Source of the DNA: Ustilaginoidea virens
Lineage: Eukaryota; Ascomycota; Sordariomycetes; Hypocreales; Clavicipitaceae
Assembly (NCBI RefSeq): GCF_000687475.1
Contig: NC_057317.1
Coordinates: forward strand, 1,860,001 to 1,924,000
Length of the DNA stretch: 64,000 bases
Direction: 5' to 3'
Shown: piece after piece, positions 35,816-45,948 of the stretch
Layout: each line of letters begins with the position of its first letter
Numbering within the stretch: the stretch's first letter is position 1
Notes under the pieces: model-generated
Told to the model about the DNA's origin: nothing
Databases searched by the model: none
Seen by the model: only the letters and a program-made list of their open reading frames with translations
Translations under genes and position numbers: made by a program

Positions 35816-38800
35816 ATGGCACAGTCTAGGCCTTCCACTTATAAGGCCACTTTGGATTCCAACTCTAAAGCTCATCTTACTGCACGACTACAGCTAGATA
35901 TGGACTATATAAAGTCCCAGATGAATACCCTAACTACCCTTATACAAGGCTTAGTTAGTAGGCAAAATAGTAACGTTCCTACTATTACAATTAGCAAGGA
36001 ACTAGTAGAGGCTACTAGCCCTACTATCTCCGGTCCTACTAATATGAACAGTAAAGACCCTATAGAGGCTATTAGCCCTACTATCCAACCTTCTGCTATT
36101 ACGACTAGCAAGGACCCTATAGAGGCTACTAGCCCTACTATCCAACCTTCTGCTATTACGACTAGCAAGGACCCTGTAGAGGCTACTAGCCCTACTACTA
36201 TTAATGCCGCTTCTACTAATAATAGTAAGAATAATTCTACTAATAATAGGAAAAAGAAGCAGCAAAAGAAGAAGGAACAAGACTATAATAATAACAGCAA
36301 ACAGCAAAATATTGAGTCCTTTATTATAGGCAATTATAATACCTAGGATACTAATATATCCTATTCCTCTTCTTCTACCACTATATCCACTGATATAAGC
36401 TATAGTGCTAAATCAGGCGGTAGGACCCCTAAGGATGCCCTCCTTTACGATATAGGCTCTACTTATCATATTATAAATGATAAGAAGTATTTCACCACTT
36501 TTCACTATTTTGAGAAGGATGATAAGCCGGTAATTACTACTGGTGGTAGCCCTATTTCCCCTACTGGTTGGGGCACAGCACGATTTACTGTGCTACAGGG
36601 CGTTAATCCCACCAAATGGGGTATTATAGAGCTCAAGAATGCACTATATATTCCTACCTTAGATATTAACATTATTAGCGGTGTAAAGCACTATGCCGCT
36701 AAAGGGGTACTAATTAGAAATCAGCTTTGGTCAGCAAGCCGTAAATGCATCGGCATTTTTAATTTTGAAAAATACGGCTTTTTCCTTCTACAGAAAGGAA
36801 TAGACACATCACTACTGCATCAACCTTGCAGCCATTATACTATTACTAATAGTATATCAGTAGAGGTCCCCAGCCCTACTAACCCTGCTGATTATAGTAA
36901 TCCTGAGGATACTACTATTACCCCCGTTCCTACTACTGCGACTAGTAAGGAACCTGTAGAGGCTACTAGCCCTACTACTAACCAGCCCGCTACCACAACT
37001 AGCGAAGACCCTGTAGAGGCTACTAGCCCTACTACTAACTCTCCCGCTATTACGACTAGCGAAAATCCCGCTATTACGACTAGCGAAAATCCCGCTATTA
37101 CGACTAGCGAAAATCCTATAGTAGCTATTAGCCCTACTCCTGCCCTTATAGCTGCTGATACAGAATATCAGAAGCTATTACAATTAGCCGGCATTTGGCA
37201 TGTACGGCTAGGGCATATAGGTATTCAGCTACTTAAAAAGACCTATGCTAATACCTACCTTGTCTACCTTCTAAAGAAGAAGGTTGTTACTAAAACAACC
37301 TTTATTACCTTTATCCATCAAAATGAAGGTATAGGCCCTATTTCTAGTGGCCTAGAAGGAGACTTTCATAAAGGGCAAAATACAGGTTCAGAGGGGGTAT
37401 TTAGCAGTAAAGAACCTGCTATTTTACTGGATGACCTAGAAAGCATTCCTAACCCTACTAACTCTGCTAACCTTACTAGCATTACTAGCACTAATGCTAT
37501 ACCGGATGACCTAGAAAGCATGCCGGACCCTACTAATTTTACTAGCATTACTAATGCTACCCCGGATGATATTACTAATACTAATGCCACCGTGGATTAC
37601 CTTCCTAAGTCAGAAGACTTTATAGGCGCCTTTCTAAATAGCGAACTTTCTGAGACTATTTATATGGATATTCCTGATGGATTCCTTGAATTTACGGAAA
37701 GTTTACTAACTGATAGCAAGCTTTGGTCTAATATATAGCGCCAACGGCTACTAACTTTGCTTAAAGAAGCTGGATTTAACCCTTCTATTAAGCAAGCTAT
37801 CTTGCTAAAGAAGGCCCTATACGGGCTAAAATAAGCACCCCGCAAATGGCAACACCGGCTAAAAGACCTAATTTCTAGTAAAGGTTTTTTACCTTTAGCT
37901 TCTGATGCTGCCGTCTTTTATAATAAGCAAACCAGCACTTTTATCGTTACCTATATTGACGATTGCCTATTAGTTGGTCCAAATATAACTTATATTAACC
38001 AGCTAAAAAGGAAATTCCATAAGGTCTATGCTATAGAAGACCGCGGTCCGGCTTCCTTCTTCCTAAGCGTACAGATTATACGAAATAGGAAGGAAGGTCT
38101 ATTATAGCTACACTAAGCCCAATTTATAGCAGAGGTCCTAGCTAAATTCGGTCTACAGGATACTAAACCTCAGCTAATTCCACTTCAACTAGGGATTCTA
38201 AATGAATCTAGTGGAAAAGACCTTAGCCCTACTGATCAGAGCCTTTATCAGAGCCTTACTGGCACTATAATGTGGCTTATGATGATGACTAGGCCCGACC
38301 TAGCATTTCCTACCCAATACCTTTCTCGGTTTATGTCTAAGGCAACTAATGTGCATTTAAATGCTGCGAAAGGCAGCTTTAGCTACCTTAAAGGCACTAA
38401 GAACCTAGCTATTTGCTTTACTAAAAGCAATCAACAGCCTATTATAACCGCTTATTCTGATAGCGATTTTGCTGGCTATAAAGAAACCTCTAAATCTACT
38501 GGAGGCTTCTTAACTACTATTAATAGTGGTCCTATTAGCTGGCGTTTCAAGCGAGCCTCTTTAGTAGTATTATCTACTTTAGAAGCTGAATCTAATGCAT
38601 TACTTGAGACTATCCATAAGGTACAGTGGCTTTCTAACCTTTGTAAGGAGCTAGAAATCGATATTTTACGCCCTATACCGTTATACTGCGATAATCAGGG
38701 CTCTATTTCGAATTCTAATGACCCTAACCAGCATGCTCGCACTAAGCATACACTATTAAAATTCCGGTATATTAGGGAGCAAGCACAGCTGGGCTTGGTT

Positions 38801-38911
38801 AAAATTACCTACTTACCTACTAATAGTATGCCTGCTGACGGTCTTACAAAGCCACTGCCGGGCCCTAAATTTACTAGGTTCCGCGAGTTACTAGGTCTTA
38901 GGGCCTGCTAA
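35816..38911 (+). pseudogene. Copia gag-pol polyprotein with five in-frame stops and no integrase core
   Basis: One frame of 1,032 codons runs from ATG 35816 to TAA 38911 without frameshift. Stops break it at 36344, 37736, 37832, 38105 and 38114. Each is TAG or TAA where CAG or CAA is plausible; at 37832 the family motif LKQAPR fixes Gln. In order: a Gag-like N-terminus without a CCHC knuckle, a Ser/Thr/Pro repeat segment, a protease region (DIGSTYHI), a second repeat segment (36925-37135), a gag-pre-integrase motif (WHVRLGHIG), a third repetitive spacer (37425-37600), then reverse transcriptase (FLNSELSETIYM, YIDDCLLVG) and RNase H (ending TKPLPGPKF). The integrase catalytic core and N-terminal part of the reverse transcriptase domain are missing. 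Confidence 0.85.
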
Positions 38912-39017
38912 CTTATACTAACTTACTAAGGTTTTTCCTATGTTTTTCCTTAGGACCTTTATTGCATTTTCTTTCCCTATCCTTTACACGATTAGCTTGA
39001 TACTACAGTAGCTAATC

Positions 39018-39025
39018 AGAGGGGG
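39018..39025 (+). other. Copia polypurine tract
   Basis: AGAGGGGG directly precedes the 3' LTR, the expected site for plus-strand priming. Confidence 0.8.
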
Positions 39026-39747
39026 TGTTAAAATCCTATAGTAGCCTACTAGGCTGCTGGCCTAATGCCCTACTGGCCTACTAACCTTCTGACCATTATA
39101 CCGCCTCTTGGACTTACAGTAGTCTTACCAACCTTAGGCCTTTGCCTTTTACCTTAGGATTTTCAGTGGATTATTTACTGTATATCAAGTAAGGTAGGCC
39201 TTATTAAAAAAGGTGTGGCATTGCTAAATTAGCGTGGTGGGCCTACTAGTGTGGTGGCTAGTCCACTAGTGTGGTGGGTAGTCACTAGCGTGGTGGTTAG
39301 TCACTAGCGTGGTGGCTAATTACTAGTGCGGTGGTTAGGGTGGTTGGAAAGGCTGGATATAGTGGGGCTGCTGACGTATTATATACGTGGCATAGCAAGC
39401 ATTACGGGGAGCTTTCTTACTGGCTACCTTGGATGCCTGGGCCCACCCCTCCTTCGTGTATATATAGGATAGCTTTTCCCCTTCTTTCTAGATAGTAGAA
39501 GGGCAGCACAATCGAGTCTGTTAATGCACTATATGCCTCTTAACTTCTTACCTTCTCTGCGTTTTCTGGTTATCTTATATTTGCCTTGCCTTTACACTTG
39601 CCTTGCTTTATAGCACTTGTATAGTCTTAGGACTTGGTGAAAAATCTAGTATTTATACTAAGATTAGTTCACAGGTCGCAGACAGTCTTGTGCCATCTAG
39701 CTAGCTAGTAAGGCTCTGCTTTTATAGTGACCTTGAGAATTGCAATA
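39026..39747 (+). repeat. Copia 3' LTR
   Basis: 722 bp, same length as the 5' LTR; it keeps G at several sites where the 5' LTR has A. Confidence 0.93.
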
Positions 39748-40325
39748 TATACCTTTATATCTTCGCCCGATTAAAGGCCCTTACGCCCTCTCTTTATACT
39801 TGGCTTACCCTAACCCCCGATTCGATACTGCTTGCTTTCTACTAAGTACCCCCCCTATAGCCGATCCGCTGCCGATATAGCCCTAACAATAGAAAATTCC
39901 CTTACTCTTACTCTAATACCCCTGCGCGATATATATGCTATATAGCCGGCGCGCGTACTATGCAGCTAGTACTACCCTGCTTGTATAACCTCTACTTTAC
40001 TTTCGAATTATAGTGCACTAACCTGGGACCACCCCTCCCCTATAGATACTAGACCTACCTTTTTCTGGACCTACTTTCTTTAGATCGCTCTCGCACTCTT
40101 CTTAGCACTACTGCTAGGTACGATCCTAAGCGATAGCGTACCTACCTTCCCTATGTGCTAGAAACCCGTCGGCCCCCCTGGGGGCCTGACTCCCTAATCG
40201 TTATAATTATACTAGCAGGAAGGGTTTTCCCCCTAGACCTCGGGTTTTTCCCTTCCGGATTATTTGCCGGAGTACTAGATAGGCAATTCTAGCTTAGAAT
40301 AGCCCCCTAGAGTAATTTAATAATA

Positions 40326-40341
40326 ATAAGGGGGGGATAGG
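40326..40341 (+). repeat. Right target-site duplication of the LINE
   Basis: Identical to 31325-31340. Confidence 0.88.
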
Positions 40342-42717
40342 GTGATATAGCCGATTTATTAAAGAGTAGCTTACTATTATATAAGTATGGAAGGCAGAAT
40401 TATTATATATAGGGTTAATAGGGCAAATAAAAGAGTCTTTATTATCTTTATAGTTAAGGCTATACTTATTAACTAAATATTTGAATAGCATATTGCGAGA
40501 AGTGAATATTATATAGTATATTCGATAGGCAGACTGCATTCCCTAAGCAAAATGGGGTTGAGTTATTACAATAAATTATGCATCCTAAATATCGGCAGTT
40601 AGGGGAGGCAGGTCTACCTATAATTCCTACTAGGTAATATTAATTTAATCTTTATCTAGATATAGTTGCTCGTTAGGAGGGAGAGGCTCCTTAAGTTTAA
40701 TAAGATTATCTTTATTAAGTTCTTCCTTATTAATATAATAGGCAATAGCTCTCTATGGTTAATACTACTGGTTATTATTGAACCTATTTTACCTATATTA
40801 ATTATTTTGCCTATATTGGTTGAATTATAGAGGGTTATTTAGACCTATAAATAGTTGGCGCCTATCGGGTTGACTCGGCTGCTAGTTAAGATTGCCTAGC
40901 GCCGATAGTCTAGCTATAGAAGTAGGTAGAGGCTAATAAGGTTAACGAGCCTACTGCTATTAAGGGGCGTATAGCTAGCGGTACGGCTTTTAGTAACTAT
41001 TATTGTATTACTACGGGAAAAACCTAAGTTGAATAGGTCGGAGGGGTTATTATCCGGCAGAATATAGGGTAAATCGTTAAAAGCATTAAGTTACTGCGGT
41101 TTAGGAGATAAAATACTCTCTAGCTAATTGCTAAATTATAGGTTCCCTATTTCGGATGGAAATAAGGAATTCATTAATAGATATATAGGCATCTAGAGGG
41201 TCTAGTAAGGCTTGGATAAATGCTTTGAAGCCTAAGTAGACTATCTAAAGCTAAGAGAGCGTATTACGCCTAGCTACTCGAGCATTACAGAGAAGATTAT
41301 ATATAAAAGAGGTAAGGTCTTCTCCTACTGCATATTTGCAGAAAGAGTAGTAAGCTTTTTTAATATAAGCTAATACCTTCTATTAGGGTTTTTTAAAATA
41401 TTTAGTAAGCATATAATATAGCTTATTGAGTGAAGTATTATCGAAGAGCTGCCTATTAGCTTCTATAGTGAGTCTAATATACTAGTTAAGGGCATATCCT
41501 TAGAGATAAGCTATCTAAACTCTTTTAATAGTAAGTTCAGAGTCGACTTATACTAAAGTCTGCAGACGTTAAGTAAAGGCAAAAATATATATATAAGTTA
41601 TTACCTTTGAGTTAGATATAATACTAAGTCCTTTAGGGTCCTCTAGGCCTAAGTCGAAATATCTAATATTAACTACTTTAAGAGTATTATAAGAGTTATT
41701 AGTGATATTAGAATTAGAGGTATTACCTAAGCCAGAGGGGGTAGGGGTAATAGCCTATCGGTTAAATAGAGTTATTAAGCTATTATTTTAATAGGCGATT
41801 TATTTATTTTATTTTGCTATCTGTTTAGCTAAACGAAGGAGGGCGGCCGTTAAATCTTAGGGTGCTGCTAAGGGCTATCGAGATTAAGAAGTATTAGACG
41901 ATATAATTGATTAAAGTGGTTCTTAATGGGTAAACTATTTAGACTATTTAGATGGGTTTTACTCTATTAAAGGGGACTATTAGGGAGTAGTTAATAGAGA
42001 CCTTTCGATTGACTGTATAATAGTAGAGAGTGATCTAGCTTTTTCTCTTTTTAGTAGGTGAGTAAGATAAACTAATTTGTTAATATTGAGAGTTCTGCGT
42101 AAGTTGTATAAGTGGTTTGATTTATTAAGGGAGTAGTCTGATTTTTCGATAGATAGATTACTTAATGTATCAATAAGGTTATCGACTAGAGTATTAATGC
42201 CTAAAGTTAGGGAAGGAGGTTGGGTATCGATAATATTATTTATTATTAGGGCAAATTGCTAGGCCTTTTTAGTCTACTTTTTTAGGAAGGAAGTGAAAGA
42301 ACGGTATAACTTAACCCATTCAATAGGGTAAATAGTATCCGCGTCGAGTAGCGAGAAATTTTCTACTAAGTGTGAGGTAGTATCTCATTAACGCTAAGTA
42401 AGTTATATCGATTATGGATGACTTATCTTACAGAAGACGTAGAGGCGCTGCGAGTCTAGAATTAAGTCTTTACTAGGGGAGTATAAGGATATAAATGGCT
42501 TTAAAACGATGCTGCCTTTTCTTGACTTTTCTTGTGAATAGCTTTAAAAAACGAGGGAGTTTAAAAACTTATCTATTTCGTCTGTCTAGATGGCTATAGG
42601 GAGGAATATCGCAGGAAAACGGCGGCGGGGCTCTGCGGTATTATTAGCGTTGAAAAGAAAAAATAAGAATGTGTTTAGTTCTGGTTCTGGTTCTGGTGCT
42701 ATGTAATTGCTACTAAT
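40342..42717 (-). pseudogene. Probable gypsy gag region, heavily degraded
   Basis: By position this is the 5' part of the gypsy on the minus strand, from the 5' LTR (42718-42856) toward the protease resumed at 31324. A segment near 40640-40830 reads as an Asn/Gln/Tyr/Arg-rich stretch with many stops, as expected near the end of a gag. No zinc knuckle survives that I can see. Identity rests on position. Confidence 0.5.
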
Positions 42718-42856
42718 TGTTACGATCAATAAGGTCAGAGTATGTATTATAATAGGCTTGGTTCTTCTCTCTAGCTAATGTCTATGGGGAGCTAATCTAT
42801 GCGTATATATATATGGGTATTATCACGTGAGGGTGTCACGTGAGTGACATGTGATA
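42718..42856 (-). repeat. Gypsy LTR, 5' LTR in element orientation
   Basis: 139 bp, partner of 24550-24688, followed by target duplication CGACG (42857-42861). Confidence 0.88.
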
Positions 42857-42861
42857 CGACG

Positions 42862-43129
42862 GCTGGCTCGTGATGGCTCGTGATGGCCCCCACCAGCGAA
42901 CCACTTTTCCTGCCATATGTCCCCCAGTCAAACACGGGTAATTCCGTGTGAAGCTCGATGCCTCTTCCGCAAGCCTTGGCAGAGCCAGCACCGTCAGCAT
43001 CAGCATCAGCATCAGCCAGCACCATCACCACCGTCAGAACCAACTTTATCGCAGCACAGCTTGGCCTTCTCCTGCCATTAGTTGCCCACGGACTTCTGAA
43101 ACGGCTCTCGTCACCGCACTGCCGTCATC
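42862..43129 (+). promoter_or_regulatory. Proximal promoter and leader of the choline kinase gene
   Basis: 268 bp of unique sequence separate the gypsy target duplication from the start codon. It contains CAGCAT triplets at 42997-43020. Anything further upstream in the original promoter now lies more than 18 kb away. Confidence 0.6.
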
Positions 43130-44855
43130 ATGACCGAAACTGTTTCCTCGACGCCGCCGCCTGCGCCGTTGCGGTCAGCCTTGAAGTCTGATGCTGACGG
43201 CGACAGAACCCCTCCCGCAAGTGGCATTCTCAAAGGTACGTCGGACTGCAACCTCATTTGCTTGCAGCTGTGGAGGCGTGCATGGCTCTTGCGATCCCCG
43301 AATCAGTTGGTGTTTGTTTGCATTTGCCCTTTGCGCCGAAGCCCTCCGCCCCAGTCCCTGAACACGGCCCCTCTTCAATGCCATGATTCCGACGTGGGCT
43401 TACAAGAGTGTGCAGCTGTGCAGATAACGGAACCTGTTCCCGAGACGGAAGACGAGGCACAAACAACAAAGGCGTTCCGCGCCGGACCCAGCCGTAAGCT
43501 CAGTGGCAAACCGGCCTCTACCAAGTCTTCCGTCGCCGAAGGTTCGCCGGCCCTCCGTCCGGATGACGATTCTGCTCACTCTTCTGGCTCTCACCACCAC
43601 CCTCACCGGCATCAATACTACGCCGAGAAGCTCCTGGCTCAAGTATCGGATTGGTTAGAGCATGCCAAGAAGAAGAAGTTGGCTGCGCACAAGCCCAAAT
43701 CTCGCCGTCGCAAGTCCAACTCACCGCCTGACCAGGGTCGCTCCCCTTCTGATCAGCCTGGCCGTCAAAGGTCCGACTCTATGGACTCGCAGTCCAGCGA
43801 CGTCTCTCTGGAAAAGCTCGAAAACATTCTGCGAGACTCCCTTTCCTCTCTGGGGCTGAGTTCCATACCTCAGCATCCTTCCAAGTTTCCTCGTCGTCGA
43901 CGTGCAAACTCTAAACCGCTTTTTCACCGTACTGCTTCTTCTGACACCGACTATGTCGACGGAGATGCTGTTGTGCCCAGCTGCGACGCGTGGCTAGACA
44001 ACTCCAAGACGCTCAGCTACACTGCCGGAGCTGCAGGCGTTGATGACTCGGCAGGACTAGGCAAGGCGGACAAGGACAAGGACCCTTGGCTTGTTTTCAA
44101 GAACGAGATTATTCGCATCGCGCACACGCTGAAACTCAAAGGCTGGCGACTCGTACCGCTGGGAAGCGGGGATGCCATCAACGTCGAAAGATTAAGCGGG
44201 GCTTTGACAAACGCAGTCTACGTTGTAACTCCACCAAAAGAGATTGACGACTCTGAGGGGAAGAAGCTGCCCACCAGGGTGCTTCTTCGCATTTACGGGC
44301 CCCAGGCAGAGCACCTCATCGACCGCGAAAACGAGCTCAAGGTTCTGCAGCGTCTTGCGCGCAAGAAGATCGGGCCTCGTCTACTGGGGACCTTTCAGAA
44401 TGGCAGGTTCGAGCAGTTCTTCAACGCCATTACCTTGACACCGTCCAATCTGCGCGAGCCCGATACGACAAAGCAGATTGCCAAGCGGATGCGCGAACTC
44501 CACGAGGGCGTCGATTTGCTACCACTCGAGCGTGACGGAGGGCCCAATGTCTGGAAGAATTGGGACCAGTGGCTTGCAAACGTCGCCATTATCATGACCT
44601 ATCTCGACAAGCAATATGATGAGGCCGATGCCGATGCCGGCGCAGGCCAACATGGCTCGGTCGTTCATGCCTGGAAGGCCAATGGATACGTGTGCGGCGT
44701 CCCGTGGGAGCAGTTCAAGAACATGGTGGTTAACTATCGAGCTCACTTGGAGAACTGCTACCAGAGCAGTAAGAGCATAAAAGAACGCTTAGTTTTTGCC
44801 CATAACGACGTAAGTATACAGCTCTTATTTACTTGTTGTGATTTGTAATTTCCTT

Positions 44856-44902
<47 letters not shown>

Positions 44903-45707
44903 CTTTGAAGAGGTTGGGGTTGGAAGGGCCCAGCCAAAGCAGCACTAAATCTTTTCCTCTTGACGATAGACTCAGTACGGGAATATCCTCCGAATTCGTC
45001 CCGACGATGAAAAGTCGCCTCTGCTCCAGGCGGCCAACAAACACAAGCAGCTGGTGGTGATTGACTTTGAGTACGCTGCCGCCAACGTGCCTGGTCTCGA
45101 ATTCGCCAACCACTTCACCGAGTGGACGTACAACTACCACGACCCTGCAGCATCCCACGCCTGCAACCATGAGCGGTACCCGACCCCGGAAGAGCAGCGG
45201 CGCTTCATCAAAGCGTACGTTGATCATCGGCCCCAATTCCCCGCGGCCAGCGCAACGCCGCGTTTGCGTCCGCAGGACAGCGGCTCCTCAACTCCCGCGC
45301 TCAACCCGACGGCTTCCAGCAGCTCCATCGTCGACTTCATGCTGGACGCCCGCGTGCCCCCGGGCGGTTGGACCGCGGCAGAGAGGGCGCGAGAAGAGCA
45401 GAGCGACTTGCAGGTGCGGGAGCTAATGGAGGAGGCGCGGCTGTGGCGACCTGCCAACAGTGCCCAGTGGGTTGCCTGGGGCATCGTGCAAGCCAAGGTC
45501 CCCGGGCTGGACGCCAACAACGAGCCCGTGCCGGCCGAGGCGGCGCGCAAGGCGGAGCAGGAGATTTCGCACGACGAGTTCGACTATCTAAGCTATGCGC
45601 AGGACCGCGCGCTGTTCTTCTGGGGCGACTGCGTGCAGATGGGGCTGGTCAAGGCAGAGCATCTCCCCGAGAAGCTGAGACGGCGCTTGAAGGTTGTAGA
45701 GTGCTGA
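43130..45707 (+). CDS. Choline kinase (ethanolamine/choline kinase family)
   Basis: Exons 43130-43235, 43416-44809 and 44970-45707 give 2,238 bp and 745 residues. Introns: 43236-43415 (GTACGT, GTGCAG acceptor) and 44810-44969 (GTAAGT, GATAG acceptor, with a T43 run at 44858-44900). Residues 1-330 are low-complexity and basic/Ser-rich, typical of filamentous fungi. The kinase fold follows: ALTNAVYVV (nucleotide-binding region), RVLLRIYG, the Brenner-type HNDTQYGN at the exon 2/3 junction (Asp500 the likely base), and VIDFEYA (about Asp532) as metal ligand. A choline-kinase C-terminal region with NHFTEWTYNYH follows. The enzyme phosphorylates choline, the first step of the CDP-choline route to phosphatidylcholine. 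Confidence 0.93.
44858..44900 (+). repeat. T43 homopolymer in choline kinase intron 2
   Basis: Forty-three consecutive T between donor (44810) and acceptor (44969). Confidence 0.95.
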
Positions 45708-45910
45708 GTAGTGGCCGTCGAGTCGACGCGTTAGTTTATCCGAATTGCGCGAACTGCAATGTTGCATGGCCATTTTGTCCATTCGCCAGCATTGTTGTTG
45801 ATATTTTGCATCCCCTGACAGCTGTTCTCTATCGACTTGACTACGGAGCAGTGAGCTGGCCGGCCGCTCTCGCCAAATGCAGACACGCTTTCGTGACATG
45901 AATGGGCTGC

Positions 45911-45912
<2 letters not shown>

Positions 45913-45943
<31 letters not shown>
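45913..45943 (+). repeat. A31 tract between convergent genes
   Basis: Lies in the 241-bp gap between choline kinase and the ankyrin-BTB gene, six bases from the latter's stop codon. Confidence 0.95.
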
Positions 45944-45945
<2 letters not shown>

Positions 45946-45948
45946 CAT

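Larger units (their letters stand above)
34387..39747 (+). mobile_element. Full-length Ty1/copia LTR retrotransposon
   Basis: 5,361 bp with two 722-bp LTRs, target duplication TATAC on both sides (34382-34386, 39748-39752), a primer-binding site next to the 5' LTR, a polypurine tract next to the 3' LTR and one polyprotein frame between. The LTRs differ at only a handful of sites; those I saw are transitions. CpA and TpG are much commoner here than in the surrounding gypsy and LINE, so this is the youngest layer. It is inserted in the LINE 3' region. Confidence 0.93.
31341..40325 (+). mobile_element. 5'-truncated Tad-like LINE, itself interrupted by the copia element
   Basis: A perfect 16-bp target duplication flanks it. 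It starts inside the reverse transcriptase domain and ends in an A/T-rich tail (AATTTAATAATAAT, before 40326), the pattern of target-primed reverse transcription with 5' truncation. Without the copia insertion and its duplication it is about 3.6 kb. Beyond the coding remnant it carries a C-rich tract (33425-33520) and a CTG/CTA triplet-rich tract (34147-34255). The part right of the copia (39753-40325) is its 3' end. Confidence 0.85.
24550..42856 (-). mobile_element. RIP-degraded Ty3/gypsy LTR retrotransposon carrying nested insertions (18.3 kb)
   Basis: The outermost element has 139-bp direct repeats at both ends, flanked by CGACG at 24545-24549 and 42857-42861. The LTRs start TGT(C/T)AC and end GTGATA or ATGATA, best read as RIP-decayed TG...CA ends. 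Pol remnants lie on the minus strand in the order protease (31080-31091), reverse transcriptase (29703-29714), RNase H (about 28900) and integrase (28400 to 26560), the Ty3 order. Removing nested insertions and their duplications leaves about 8.5 kb, a normal size. Almost every CpA and TpG has become TpA, hence the flood of stops. Insertions inside: a solo LTR at 27122-27895 and a LINE at 31341-40325. Confidence 0.88.

Noticed and set aside
35905..36307. Minus-strand frames opposite the copia gag
   Set aside because: Mirror of the Ser/Thr repeat segment of the plus-strand polyprotein.
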